Shown here piece by piece: positions 1 through 8,060 of a stretch of DNA of 64,000 bases. The translations under genes were made by a program, and so were the position numbers. The stretch is from Granulicella mallensis MP5ACTX8 (GTDB lineage Bacteria > Acidobacteriota > Terriglobia > Terriglobales > Acidobacteriaceae), in assembly GCF_000178955.2 (NCBI RefSeq), contig NC_016631.1, positions 930,001 to 994,000 on the forward strand, in the 5' to 3' direction. A model generated the notes under the pieces. The model saw nothing but the letters and a program-made list of their open reading frames with translations, was not told the origin of the DNA and did not search any database. The first letter of the stretch is position 1, and each line of letters opens with the position of its first letter.

Positions 1-12
1 TTTAGCCAAATG

Positions 13-187
13 GCTTTGAAGGGGCGGGGCTTCAGCCCTGCCGTTGAGATAGCACCTAAAGCGGCTTCAGCCGCAGAGGGTGGCAGGCGAGAAGTGCACG
101 CTTATTCCAGCATCATTCCCTCAGTGGCTAAAGCCACTGCATATAGCGACTTCTAACGGCGGGGCTGAAGCCCCGCCCCTTCAAAGC
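13..187. repeat. Intergenic inverted repeat, family A, copy 1
   Basis: Two arms at 13-45 and 155-187 are near-perfect reverse complements built around the core GGCGGGGCTGAAGCCCCGCC, with TTTGAAGG/CCTTCAAA at the outer ends. Between them sits a second small palindrome, GTGGCTAAAGCCAC, near 125-138. The same arms and inner sequence recur at 12843-12970 (one half) and 43542-43843. No coding frame with family resemblance was seen in 1-479. Confidence 0.8.
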
Positions 188-222
188 AAAAGCGGGCTGT
201 AGCCCTGAGGAGCGACCTATCG

Positions 223-370
223 TGGCTGCACGATATACCGCCCCTTCAGGGCTCAATTTCCTTTACTACTTGACCCAGGGTTCCTGCACCGCAGCGAGCA
301 AAGAACGCTCGCTGCGGATGCATCCACCCTGGGCTGGGATATACCGCCCCTTTGGGGCTTTACCCGTGGC
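223..370. repeat. Intergenic repeat, family B, copy 1
   Basis: Contains the family B words CGCCCCTTCAGGGCT and ACCCAGGG...CCCTGGGCTGG, and an internal hairpin at 290-316 (arms CGCAGCGAGC / GCTCGCTGCG). Related copies occur at 4233-4328, 11231-11327, 15048-15136, 18002-18200 and 32665-32864. This copy and copy A1 fill the gene-free 479 bases at the start of the window. Confidence 0.65.
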
Positions 371-479
371 TGTCTTTGCATTTTCCCCGTTGATCGAAAT
401 GACAGGCTTTGGTGGGTAGGTTTGTCAGTACATCGGTAGTACTAAAATGCATTCAGCGGCACGAGTACGAGAGGAATGA

Positions 480-1913
480 ATGAGCGCCAACCACTCGCCT
501 GTGCCCGCCGAGACTTTACCGGGACAACGCAAGCGGCACATCTTCGCGATCTTCTTTGCTGCTATCGGCCTGTGTTGGCCGGCGTTCCTCAATCGCTATC
601 CGCTGCTGTATCCGGACTCCATCACGTATATCGGTGATGGCCGTGCTATCGCTGCTGCCCTTTTCCTGCATCGCTTCGGGCACTTCGGCTGGCAGCGCTC
701 GGCTTTCTATAGCCTTGGCATTCTGCCGCTCCATTGGAATCGCTCGCCGTGGCCCATCGTCGGGCTTCACGCGCTGCTTACGGCCTGGGTGTTGTGGCTT
801 GTGGTGCGTTCGATCGTTTCGCGAGGGCGCACTCGCAGTTACCTGTTGATCGTCTGCTTTCTCAGCGCGCTCAGTAGCGTCGCCTGGTTTGCCAGCTTTG
901 TTGTGCCGGATATCCTTGGCCCCGCGCTGTATCTCTCGATCTATCTGCTGGTCTTCGCGCGTGAGACGTTGTCGCGCACCGAGCGTTGGCTGCTGGCGGC
1001 GCTCGTTTGGTGGGGGTGTCTCGCGCACTCCACGCATTTGCTGCTGGGAGTGTGCGTGTGCGTGCTTCTGGGGGGATTGCTCGTGTTGAGCCGGAGAGCT
1101 CGAATGCGGTTTTGGAGAGGAACGGCGCAGGTGAGTGCGATCGTTGTGCTCGCTGTCGCTTCGCAACTGGCGCTCAATCTTTTTCTGTTTGGAAGACTCT
1201 CGCTCGACGCCGGACGTCCGCCGCTGCTGATGGCTCGCGTGATCGCGGATGGTCCCGGCCGTCTGTACCTGGAGCAGAATTGTCCGCACCTGCCTTGGAG
1301 CATCTGCAAGCACGTCGCTAACCTGCCGGAATCCGAGGACGATTTTCTCTGGCTGCCGACGGGCATCTTTTCCGGTGCCACCGAGGCGGAGAAGCAACAG
1401 CTCAGGAGGGAGGAGATGCCGCTGGTGCTCGCTACCGTGCGTGCGTTTCCGCGGGAACAACTACGGGCCTCTTTGAAGAATGCATGGCAACAACTGCTCT
1501 ACTTCGAGATTGCCGATTTTGGGAATAGTTCGTGGATGGAGAGCTCGTTGAATAGGGTGATGCCCGGGGCGGAAGCGAGCTATCGGCGTTCGCTGCAGTC
1601 GCGTAATGAGGTGCCTTCGGATTTCTTTTCGGATCTGGCGGAGTGGACGGTAGGGGGCTCGCTGCTGGTTGTCGTTGGCATGATGCCGCTGTTGTGGCGG
1701 TGGAGGGCCTGGCGGCTGTGTGGCATGGCTTTGATCGTTCTGCCAGTGATTGGGTTGAATGCCGTTCTTACGGGGGCGCTGTCGGGGATTGATGCCCGAT
1801 ATCAGGCTCGGGTAGTGTGGCTGGTGCCGTTGCTGGCGGTGATGGTGGTGGTGTGGGGGATGGAGCGGTATTGGGTGGGGCGTCGCGCGGCATCATCTAA
1901 GGGTGTTCGGTAG
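480..1913 (+). CDS. Polytopic membrane protein of unknown function
   Basis: A 477-residue protein with about ten hydrophobic segments spread over its whole length, so it is an inner-membrane protein. After the first segment (about residues 21-37) comes a short loop with the words RYPLLYPDS, followed by more membrane spans; a soluble, charged loop lies at about 270-370. The layout (aspartate-containing loop after the first span, large non-membrane loop) resembles lipid-linked-sugar glycosyltransferases of the GT39/PMT type, but I see no motif that proves it. The ATG at 480 follows a GAGAGG ribosome site. It stands alone between two repeat-rich gaps. Function is left open. Confidence 0.7.
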   Translation: MSANHSPVPAETLPGQRKRHIFAIFFAAIGLCWPAFLNRYPLLYPDSITYIGDGRAIAAALFLHRFGHFGWQRSAFYSLGILPLHWNRSPWPIVGLHALLTAWVLWLVVRSIVSRGRTRSYLLIVCFLSALSSVAWFASFVVPDILGPALYLSIYLLVFARETLSRTERWLLAALVWWGCLAHSTHLLLGVCVCVLLGGLLVLSRRARMRFWRGTAQVSAIVVLAVASQLALNLFLFGRLSLDAGRPPLLMARVIADGPGRLYLEQNCPHLPWSICKHVANLPESEDDFLWLPTGIFSGATEAEKQQLRREEMPLVLATVRAFPREQLRASLKNAWQQLLYFEIADFGNSSWMESSLNRVMPGAEASYRRSLQSRNEVPSDFFSDLAEWTVGGSLLVVVGMMPLLWRWRAWRLCGMALIVLPVIGLNAVLTGALSGIDARYQARVVWLVPLLAVMVVVWGMERYWVGRRAASSKGVR

Positions 1914-1970
1914 GGCGCTGGAAGGCGTGACCTATCGATAGGTGCCTGCTTTCTGATGTGATTACCTTGG

Positions 1971-2164
1971 CTTTTGCTTTTCTGGTTGTCATTCCGAGCG
2001 CAGCGAGCGAACCTGCTGTCTCCCGCTCTTTGCCAGTGTCTGCACAAACGATAGGCGTTAGTTCAGCTAAGCTAGGCTCACATATTTTCTGGGTGGTACG
2101 AACGAAAAACGGGAGACAGCAGGTTCGCTCGCTGCGCTCGGAATGACAACCAGAAAAGCAAAAG
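1971..2164. repeat. Family D element with perfect 55-bp inverted repeat
   Basis: Arms 1971-2025 and 2110-2164 are exact reverse complements over 55 bases, separated by 84 bases. The core reads GTCATTCCGAGCGCAGCGAG and the reverse complement, and the outer end is AAAAGCAAAAG. Related copies lie at 56800-56994 (complete) and 18270-18360 (one half). It occupies most of the gap between the membrane protein and the next gene pair; 2165-2282 shows nothing else. Confidence 0.85.
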
Positions 2165-2282
2165 CAAAAGCAAAAGCAGATTCCCTGCGGGAATGACAAA
2201 CCAGAAAGGCAAAGACAAGAACCCGCACGCCAGCAGAAGCCTTCGCTGCACTGGTTCGTATCGGTTCTATCTGATGTTCGCG

Positions 2283-2519
2283 CTAATCCGCTTCGTCTTG
2301 ATGCAGCGCCCAGCAGATGCCGCCGATGATCTGCGCTACGCCAATAACGCGCGTCAGCGTAGGGCGGTTGGAGAGATCGCCCATCAGGGAGTGCCACAGC
2401 TTGGGACCGGTCTTCCAGGCCCTGGCGTCGTTCCTTGGGTTCACGATCGCCATGACGCCGTCGCCGATCAGAACCATCGCCGCAAAGTGTTTTGCCCGTT
2501 TTGGATCGCCTAGAAACAT
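2283..2519 (-). CDS. Small membrane-associated protein of unknown function
   Basis: A 78-residue protein, start [12 protein letters not shown], with two hydrophobic stretches (about residues 11-22 and 60-72) separated by a charged part. It reads away from the amidotransferase gene, so the two form a divergent pair. The frame stays open upstream to 2615, but that extension is alanine/arginine-rich and overlaps the start of the divergent gene, so I prefer the inner ATG; no clear ribosome site decides it. The sequence is protein-like (conserved-looking [11 protein letters not shown]), but I recognise no family. Confidence 0.5.
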   Translation of the reverse strand: MFLGDPKRAKHFAAMVLIGDGVMAIVNPRNDARAWKTGPKLWHSLMGDLSNRPTLTRVIGVAQIIGGICWALHQDEAD

Positions 2520-2595
2520 ACTCAGTAAGAGCGCATCGGCCCTTCGTCCGTTGCCCGCAGCCGCCGCAATGCCGCTTCGCGCTACCATAAAGACT

Positions 2596-3177
2596 ATGGT
2601 CTTCGTTCTCGACAACTACGACTCCTTTACTTACAACCTCGTGCAGTACATGGGCGAGCTGGGTGCCGAGGTGGTCGTGCGCCGCAATGATGAACTGACG
2701 CCGGAAGAGGTTGTTGCGATGAAGCCGGAGCGCATCCTGCTCTCGCCCGGCCCGTGCACGCCGCAGGATGCCGGAATTCTCATCCCGCTGATCCAGCACC
2801 TGGCGACGCTTCCGAAGAAGCAGCAGATTCCGGTGCTCGGCGTCTGCCTGGGGCATCAGGCCATTGGCGCGGCGTTTGGCGGCGAGGTGGTTCGTGCGCC
2901 GCAGCTCATGCACGGCAAGACCAGCGCCATCGAGCATGATGGCCGCACCTTGTTTCGCGGCATCCCGCAGCCGATGACCTGCACGCGCTATCACTCGCTG
3001 ATCGTGGCGGAGGACTCCCTGCCCGATGAGCTAGAGGTCTCTGCGCGGGTTGCCGGCGAGTCGATGATCATGGCGCTGCGCCATCGCACGCTGCCGATCG
3101 AAGGGGTGCAGTTCCATCCGGAGAGCGTGCTGACCGATCACGGCAAGCAGCTCATCGCTAACTTCCTGAAGCAATAG
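2596..3177 (+). CDS. Anthranilate/aminodeoxychorismate synthase glutamine amidotransferase subunit
   Basis: 193 residues, the usual length for the TrpG/PabA subunit. It releases ammonia from glutamine for its chorismate-using partner in tryptophan or folate synthesis. The class I amidotransferase triad is visible: Cys84 in GVCLGHQ, His174 and Glu176 in GVQFHPES; the N-terminal [10 protein letters not shown] and LSPGPCTP loops are also typical. The frame is open 93 codons further upstream, but homology-like sequence begins at [11 protein letters not shown], so ATG 2596 is taken. No trpE/pabB gene is next to it, so the two roles cannot be told apart here; many bacteria use one subunit for both. 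Confidence 0.93.
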   Translation: MVFVLDNYDSFTYNLVQYMGELGAEVVVRRNDELTPEEVVAMKPERILLSPGPCTPQDAGILIPLIQHLATLPKKQQIPVLGVCLGHQAIGAAFGGEVVRAPQLMHGKTSAIEHDGRTLFRGIPQPMTCTRYHSLIVAEDSLPDELEVSARVAGESMIMALRHRTLPIEGVQFHPESVLTDHGKQLIANFLKQ

Positions 3178-3216
3178 GGCCTTTCTTTTTTCGTTCCCGA
3201 AGGGAATCTGCTTGTG

Positions 3217-4152
3217 ATGCCGTTGACTAAGCAAAGCTTCATTCTCATGGCCGGAGTCGCAATGCTGAGCCTTCCTGCTGTCGCCCCTGCGGTGGCCCAG
3301 GATGTCCCGCAGAGCATGGGGTCGGTTGCGACCCATGATGCCCTGGTTACAGGTGGCCTCGAGGTTCGGGGGGAGAAGGCGAACCTGGTCTCGAACGCCT
3401 CCATTACGGCCTACGATCGCACGGCTCCGATTAGCCTCCAGAGGGGCGGTGAGGTTCTGGTGTGTTCGACCAGCCAGTTTCACCTGCTGCATAGCGGGAG
3501 CGGGGAGTCGCTGCTGTTCGGGCTCGATCGCGGTTCGATCGAGATTCACTCGCCCTCGCAGTCGCAGGACGTCATTCTGACGCCGGATCTGCGATTCACG
3601 CTGGTGACCCAGGGCAATCTCGATCTCCGCATCCGGGTCACGGGTAATGGCGATACATGCGTGGACAATGCCGGTGCCAAGGCTCCCGAGCTGCAGATCT
3701 CCGATGTGTTTTCGAGTGAGAGCTACCGGCTGACGGCGGGGCAGCATGTGCTGTTCGAGCACGGCAGCCTGCGCGAGGTGGTCGATCGCGAGAGCTCGTC
3801 TTGTGGCTGCCCGGAAGCGGTGCTGCCCGTTACTGAGGTCGCCGCGGCTTCGTCCGGAGGCTCTACACCGGCTGCGGTGGCTGCCCAGAACCCGTTTCCC
3901 ACGGCGGTGAGCCAGGGGCTTGCGCCGCCTCCACCCCCTGCAAACTCTGCCCCGGTAGGAGTGGAGCATGTGCAGGTTTCGGACTCTCTCTCCTATAACG
4001 CAGGTCAGACGACCGCGGTTGCCGCCCCCGCGGCCCCACCGGTGAAGGCGGTGCCGGTCTCTATGGAGCCTCCGCCCTCTCCGCCGGGTGCCGGTGAGAT
4101 CTTCCACGCGGTGGGGCGGTTCTTTCATAAGCTCTTCCACCCGGGGAGTTGA
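3217..4152 (+). CDS. Exported FecR-like protein with proline-rich C-terminus
   Basis: 311 residues. A signal peptide (about residues 1-27, ending APAVAQ) is followed by a FecR-like beta-rich region at about 30-200, with the pattern of a FecR fold: repeated short strands such as SLQRGGEVLVC and LDRGSIEIHSP. A CGC pair sits near residue 190, and the last 110 residues are low-complexity, rich in proline, alanine and valine, suggesting a periplasmic or envelope linker. There is no sigma/anti-sigma partner beside it, so a signalling role is not supported. ATG 3217 is preferred over the GTG one codon earlier; AAGGGAAT lies ten bases upstream. It starts 39 bases after the amidotransferase gene and may be co-transcribed. 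Confidence 0.65.
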   Translation: MPLTKQSFILMAGVAMLSLPAVAPAVAQDVPQSMGSVATHDALVTGGLEVRGEKANLVSNASITAYDRTAPISLQRGGEVLVCSTSQFHLLHSGSGESLLFGLDRGSIEIHSPSQSQDVILTPDLRFTLVTQGNLDLRIRVTGNGDTCVDNAGAKAPELQISDVFSSESYRLTAGQHVLFEHGSLREVVDRESSSCGCPEAVLPVTEVAAASSGGSTPAAVAAQNPFPTAVSQGLAPPPPPANSAPVGVEHVQVSDSLSYNAGQTTAVAAPAAPPVKAVPVSMEPPPSPPGAGEIFHAVGRFFHKLFHPGS

Positions 4153-4232
4153 TGGGCGGGGAATCGCCTTTGGTTTTTAGTATGTCGGGCGTATGTGTCG
4201 GGGGATTGAAGAGGCGGGCTATTGTGCCGTTG

Positions 4233-4328
4233 CCGATAGGTCGCCCCTTCAGGGCTCGGAGTTCTAATTGCCTGTAACCCAGGGCTACGCCCTGGGCTGG
4301 TATGACGTCGCCCCTTCGGGGCTTGGAG
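4233..4328. repeat. Intergenic repeat, family B, copy 2
   Basis: Shows TCGCCCCTTCAGGGCT, the pair ACCCAGGGC / GCCCTGGGC and TCGCCCCTTCGGGGCTTGG, the same words in the same order as the other family B copies. It lies between the FecR-like gene and efp and is probably transcribed in the efp leader. Confidence 0.65.
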
Positions 4329-4449
4329 CAGTCGCCTGCTCCACCTCTACACCTCCAGGGGAATGCTCCAGCTGTCGCTGAGCTACAATCAAAAGGTTGG
4401 GCTGCGATCAACGCATGCCCCCAATCCACCGTATTTCAGGAGTTTTTCT

Positions 4450-5010
4450 ATGGCGATTCCCGCCACGCAGATGCGCCCCGGCATGATTATCAAGTTCAAG
4501 GACGAGCTTCACCTCGTCTTCTCCGTAGAGCACCGCACCCCGGGAAATCTGCGCGCTTTCATCCAGGCCAAGCTGCGTAACGTCCGCACTGGCGGCATGT
4601 TCGTCGAGCGCTTCCGTTCGCCCGACCCCATCGAGCGCGTCATCGTCGACGAGATCAAGATGGAGTACCTCTACAACGACGGCGACGACTACTACTTCAT
4701 GGACCAGCAAACGTTTGAGCAGACCAACCTGAAGCGCGAGACGCTCGGCGATGCCGTCGAATACCTCACGCCGAACCTGCTGATCTCCGTCAGCATTCAT
4801 GACGGCAAGCCGGTCGGAATCGAACTGCCGACCTCGGTCGAGATGACGGTCGTCGAGACGGAGCCAGGCATCAAGTCCGCGACGGCCAGCTCGGTGACGA
4901 AGCCCGCCAAGATGGAGACGGGCCTTGTGGTGCAGGTGCCGCCGTTCATCAACGAAGGCGAGAAGATCCGCGTCGACACGGCTGAAGGCGCTTACATGAG
5001 CCGCGCGTAG
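4450..5010 (+). CDS. Translation elongation factor P
   Basis: 186 residues in three beta-barrel domains (about 1-63, 64-126, 127-186). EF-P binds ribosomes stalled on polyproline stretches and restores peptide bond formation. Diagnostic parts: [13 protein letters not shown] in domain II and [18 protein letters not shown] in domain III. The domain I tip loop reads RTPGNLRAF, so the position that carries the modified Lys34 in Escherichia coli (PGK) or Arg32 in Pseudomonas (SGR) is Asn33 here (codon 4546-4548). That means the EpmA/EpmB lysine or EarP arginine modifications cannot apply. The open frame runs upstream, but ATG 4450 starts the EF-P homology. First gene of an apparent efp-acylphosphatase-apt run. 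Confidence 0.96.
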   Translation: MAIPATQMRPGMIIKFKDELHLVFSVEHRTPGNLRAFIQAKLRNVRTGGMFVERFRSPDPIERVIVDEIKMEYLYNDGDDYYFMDQQTFEQTNLKRETLGDAVEYLTPNLLISVSIHDGKPVGIELPTSVEMTVVETEPGIKSATASSVTKPAKMETGLVVQVPPFINEGEKIRVDTAEGAYMSRA

Positions 5011-5028
5011 TCTCGGAGCCTATCCCCG

Positions 5029-5310
5029 ATGGTTGTCCACTTTCTCATCCGCGGGCGTGTGCAGGGCGTCGGCTTTCGCTGGTTCGTTCACCGCGAAGCC
5101 GCCGAGCTCGGCCTGCGCGGCTGGGTGCGCAATACCGATACCGGCGAGGTTGAAATCGTCGCCGCAGGCGATGCGGAGACGCTTGAAGATCTCCGCGTCG
5201 AGCTGCGCAAGGGCTCGCGCGGAAGCCGCGTCGATGCCATCGTCGAACACGAACTGGCCGAGAGCGAAGGTGAGTCGCTCGGAGCGTTTCAAATTGAAGG
5301 AGCCTGGTAA
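5029..5310 (+). CDS. Acylphosphatase
   Basis: 93 residues, full family length, cytoplasmic. Hydrolyses the carboxyl-phosphate bond of acyl phosphates such as 1,3-bisphosphoglycerate or carbamoyl phosphate. The substrate-binding loop [11 protein letters not shown] carries Arg17 and the second motif GWVRN carries Asn35, the two catalytic residues of the family. It begins 18 bases after efp and ends 7 bases before apt, so the three are probably one transcript; the functional link is not obvious. Confidence 0.93.
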   Translation: MVVHFLIRGRVQGVGFRWFVHREAAELGLRGWVRNTDTGEVEIVAAGDAETLEDLRVELRKGSRGSRVDAIVEHELAESEGESLGAFQIEGAW

Positions 5311-5317
5311 ATACCGC

Positions 5318-5857
5318 ATGTCTCAACCGATTAATTGTGAGCCGCTCAAGGCACTCGTCCGTGGTGTTCCCGATTTTCCCAAGCCCGGTATCCTCTTTTA
5401 CGACATCACCACGCTGCTCAAGGACCAGACCGGCTTTGCTCAGCTGATCGATGCGTTTGCGCAGTACTACATCGACAAGCATGTGGATCTCGTCCTCGGT
5501 ATCGAGGCGCGCGGCTTCATCTTTGGCCCGGCGCTGGCCTATCGTCTGAACGCGGGATTTGTGCCTGTGCGCAAGCCCGGCAAGCTACCCGCAGAGACCG
5601 CGACCATCAAGTATGACCTCGAGTACGGCTCGGACTCGCTGCAGATCCACAAGGATGCGATCCAGCCCGGACAGCGCGTCATCATCGTCGATGACCTGCT
5701 GGCTACCGGCGGCACGATGCTGGCCACGACGCAGTTGGTGAAGCAGCTTGGCGGCGAGATCGTGGGTCTGACGGTGGCGATCGAGTTGGACTTCCTGAAG
5801 GGACGGGCCAAGTTCCCGGATATGGATGTGTTCAGTCTCATGCACTATGACGAATAG
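5318..5857 (+). CDS. Adenine phosphoribosyltransferase
   Basis: 179 residues, standard size. Converts adenine and PRPP to AMP in purine salvage. The PRPP-binding motif is at 121-133 ([13 protein letters not shown]), and the N-terminal hood/adenine region includes [14 protein letters not shown] and GIEARGF. The frame is open upstream through the acylphosphatase gene, but ATG 5318 gives the family N-terminus. Lies 7 bases after the acylphosphatase gene and 6 bases before a TonB-like gene. Confidence 0.96.
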   Translation: MSQPINCEPLKALVRGVPDFPKPGILFYDITTLLKDQTGFAQLIDAFAQYYIDKHVDLVLGIEARGFIFGPALAYRLNAGFVPVRKPGKLPAETATIKYDLEYGSDSLQIHKDAIQPGQRVIIVDDLLATGGTMLATTQLVKQLGGEIVGLTVAIELDFLKGRAKFPDMDVFSLMHYDE

Positions 5858-5863
5858 AGGTCT

Positions 5864-6880
5864 ATGCGTGCTTATTGCTTCACTGGTGTCATTTTTGCTT
5901 TGCTGTTTCCCGGGATGATTGCGCAGAGCTCTGCGCAATCGCCTGATCCACATCAGCGTTTCGATCAGTTGGTCGCTGCGACCTCTCTGGATAGAGAAGG
6001 CCAGCATCCATGGCATCTCCGCATGTCTTTCGACCTCTATGACCTGGAGGGAAAAAAGAAAGAGAGCGGTACGGCAGAAGAATGGTGGGTCTCTCCAAAG
6101 AGTCATCGATTGGTTATCACTAGTCCTTCTTTCAACGAGACAATTCCATCCGCGAAGAATGAGCCGGCGACTATAAACCGCGAGGCCTATTTAGTTCACA
6201 ACCTGCTGGATCAGGCCATCCATCCTATTCCTCACTTTGGTGGGCCTACGAATTTAAAGGTGGAGGAAAAACCTTACACCGTTGGCAAAGTAAAGTTATC
6301 CTGCCTTGTCGTCACGTCATCCGTTGCTAAGGATAAAAAGGAGTCGGCACAGGCTAAACCCATCAATTCACAGTTCTGCACTGAGCCTGATCGTAATGTG
6401 CTCCGCATCCGCTTTGATGACGGTTATGGTCTTGAGATTGTTCGCAACCGTTTGGCGAATTTTCTGAATACTTCAGTGGCCCTGGAGAACGGTGTTTCGT
6501 ACGGGAAGTTGGCGATTACGGGGCATGTCGATGTTCTTGAAACCTACGATCCTGTAAAGACGCCTGTTGAGCTCGAGACCTCTTCCAGAGAGCCTGAGAG
6601 GATTTCGGGTCTGGTCATTGCAGGGCATTCTTTGAGTAAAACTGTTCCCTCATACCCACAATATGCCCGCGATCAGCATATAAGTGGGACTGTAGTCCTC
6701 TGCGCTATTATTTCGAAGCAAGGAACGATTAGTTCGCTGGATGTTGTTGCCAGTCCTGATCCATCGCTTTCCCAATCTTCTCTCGAAGCTGTCAAGCACT
6801 GGACCTATTCGCCTTATCTTCTAGATGGGGTTCCAACTGAAATCGACACGACTATTACAGTGAATTACGCACTTCGATAA
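5864..6880 (+). CDS. Exported protein with TonB C-terminal domain
   Basis: 338 residues. A signal peptide (about 1-24, ending QSSAQS) is followed by a 220-residue domain I do not recognise, then a TonB C-terminal domain at about 250-338: PSYPQYARDQHISGTVV, a glycine-x-isoleucine turn, and AVKHWTYSPYLLDGVP, the usual TonB/TolA closing strand. Unlike true TonB it has a cleavable-looking leader instead of a membrane anchor and no proline spacer, as in many Acidobacteria proteins called energy transducer TonB. Codon use is visibly more AT-rich than in apt next door. It may ride on the efp-apt transcript (6-base gap). Confidence 0.75.
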   Translation: MRAYCFTGVIFALLFPGMIAQSSAQSPDPHQRFDQLVAATSLDREGQHPWHLRMSFDLYDLEGKKKESGTAEEWWVSPKSHRLVITSPSFNETIPSAKNEPATINREAYLVHNLLDQAIHPIPHFGGPTNLKVEEKPYTVGKVKLSCLVVTSSVAKDKKESAQAKPINSQFCTEPDRNVLRIRFDDGYGLEIVRNRLANFLNTSVALENGVSYGKLAITGHVDVLETYDPVKTPVELETSSREPERISGLVIAGHSLSKTVPSYPQYARDQHISGTVVLCAIISKQGTISSLDVVASPDPSLSQSSLEAVKHWTYSPYLLDGVPTEIDTTITVNYALR

Positions 6881-6942
6881 CGTAACGTCTCGAATCTGCA
6901 TTTCATTCCAAACATCCAATCGCTAAGGAGATCTTTACCCCA

Positions 6943-7986
6943 ATGATTAAGACTCATGGCTATGCAGCCCAGTCCTCTACTACTCCTCTTGCGCCTTTCG
7001 ACTACGAACACCGTAGCCCTGGCCCCAAAGACGTTCATATCTCCGTCGATTTCTGTGGCATCTGCCACTCCGATATTCACCAGGCCCGCAATGAGTGGGG
7101 CAATTCGCTTTATCCCATGGTTCCCGGTCATGAAGTACTCGGCACCGTCAAAGCTGTTGGCTCTGAGGTGACGAAGTTCAAGGTTGGCGATCTGGCTGCC
7201 ATTGGCTGCATGGTCGACTCCTGTCGCGTCTGCGAGAGCTGCAAGGCTGGCGAGGAGCAGTACTGTAACAACCAAGCAACGGTGTTTACGTACAACTCGC
7301 GGGACAAGCAGGGCAACCTGACCTTCGGCGGCTACGGCAACAACATCGTTGCGGACGAGAGCTTCGTCCTCAAGGTGCCGGCGAATCTTGATCCCGCCGC
7401 AACCGCGCCGCTGCTCTGCGCGGGTATCACTACTTACTCGCCGCTGAAGCACTGGAATGCAGGACCTGGAAAGAAGGTTGGCGTTGTTGGACTGGGCGGG
7501 CTGGGCCACATGGCGCTCAAGTTCTCGCACGCCTTTGGAGCCCACACGGTGCAGTTCACGACCTCGGCCTCGAAGGTGGAGGACGCGAAGAAGCTCGGCG
7601 CGGATGAGGTCATTCTGACCAAGGAGGAAGGCTGGGCGGCCAAGCATGCGGGTAGCTTCGATCTCATTATCGACTGCGTCTCTGCGGACCATGATGTGAA
7701 CAGCTATCTGAACCTGCTCAAGCGCGACGGTGTGCTCTGCACGGTCGGCGCGCCGGAAGATCCGATCAAGATCGCGGCGTTCTCGATCCTGGGCCGCAAG
7801 ACTCTCACCGGTTCCATGATCGGTGGGATCGCCGAGACCCAGGAGATGCTCGACTTCTGCAGCAAGCACAACATCGTCTCCGACATCGAGATGGCCAGCT
7901 TCGACAATCTGGAAGAGGTCTGGGATCGCGTTGTCAAAGGCGATGTGAAGTACCGCTTCGTGCTCGACCTCAAGACGTTGAACTAA
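6943..7986 (+). CDS. Zinc-dependent NAD(P) alcohol dehydrogenase (YahK/cinnamyl-alcohol type)
   Basis: 347 residues, medium-chain dehydrogenase/reductase. Reversible oxidation of alcohols to aldehydes in the cytoplasm. Catalytic zinc ligands are Cys41 in GICHSD, the His-Glu pair in VPGHEVLG and a cysteine in LLCAGIT; the structural zinc site is the four-cysteine cluster CRVCESCKAGEEQYC. The Rossmann loop GVVGLGGLGHMALKF binds the cofactor. The closest known type is the aldehyde-reducing YahK/AdhC group, usually NADPH-linked; substrate is inferred only. A strong AAGGAGA site precedes ATG 6943. Ends just before a strong terminator. Confidence 0.93.
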   Translation: MIKTHGYAAQSSTTPLAPFDYEHRSPGPKDVHISVDFCGICHSDIHQARNEWGNSLYPMVPGHEVLGTVKAVGSEVTKFKVGDLAAIGCMVDSCRVCESCKAGEEQYCNNQATVFTYNSRDKQGNLTFGGYGNNIVADESFVLKVPANLDPAATAPLLCAGITTYSPLKHWNAGPGKKVGVVGLGGLGHMALKFSHAFGAHTVQFTTSASKVEDAKKLGADEVILTKEEGWAAKHAGSFDLIIDCVSADHDVNSYLNLLKRDGVLCTVGAPEDPIKIAAFSILGRKTLTGSMIGGIAETQEMLDFCSKHNIVSDIEMASFDNLEEVWDRVVKGDVKYRFVLDLKTLN

Positions 7987-8004
7987 CGCAATTCGATTGC
8001 ACAT

Positions 8005-8038
8005 AAGAACGCCCCGCTTATTCAGGCGGGGCGTTCTT
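8005..8038. terminator. Bidirectional rho-independent terminator
   Basis: A perfect 13-bp stem (8005-8017 with 8026-8038, AAGAACGCCCCGC) with an 8-base loop. It sits between the ends of the alcohol dehydrogenase and the lactonase genes, which converge, and the A/T ends of the stem give short U runs in both directions. Confidence 0.85.
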
Positions 8039-8060
8039 GTGTGGCGTTAGAACTCCTGGC

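Noticed and set aside
1-400. CRISPR-like appearance of repeated G/C words
   Set aside because: Repeats are palindromic, few and without regular spacers; no cas genes.
516-1460. Long open frame antisense to the first membrane-protein gene
   Set aside because: Arg/His/Gln-rich sequence with no family pattern, typical of the reverse strand of a G/C-rich gene.
1897-2994. 365-codon minus-strand frame across the family D element and the amidotransferase gene
   Set aside because: Runs through a repeat and antisense to a certain gene; contains low-complexity FCFCFCF from the repeat.
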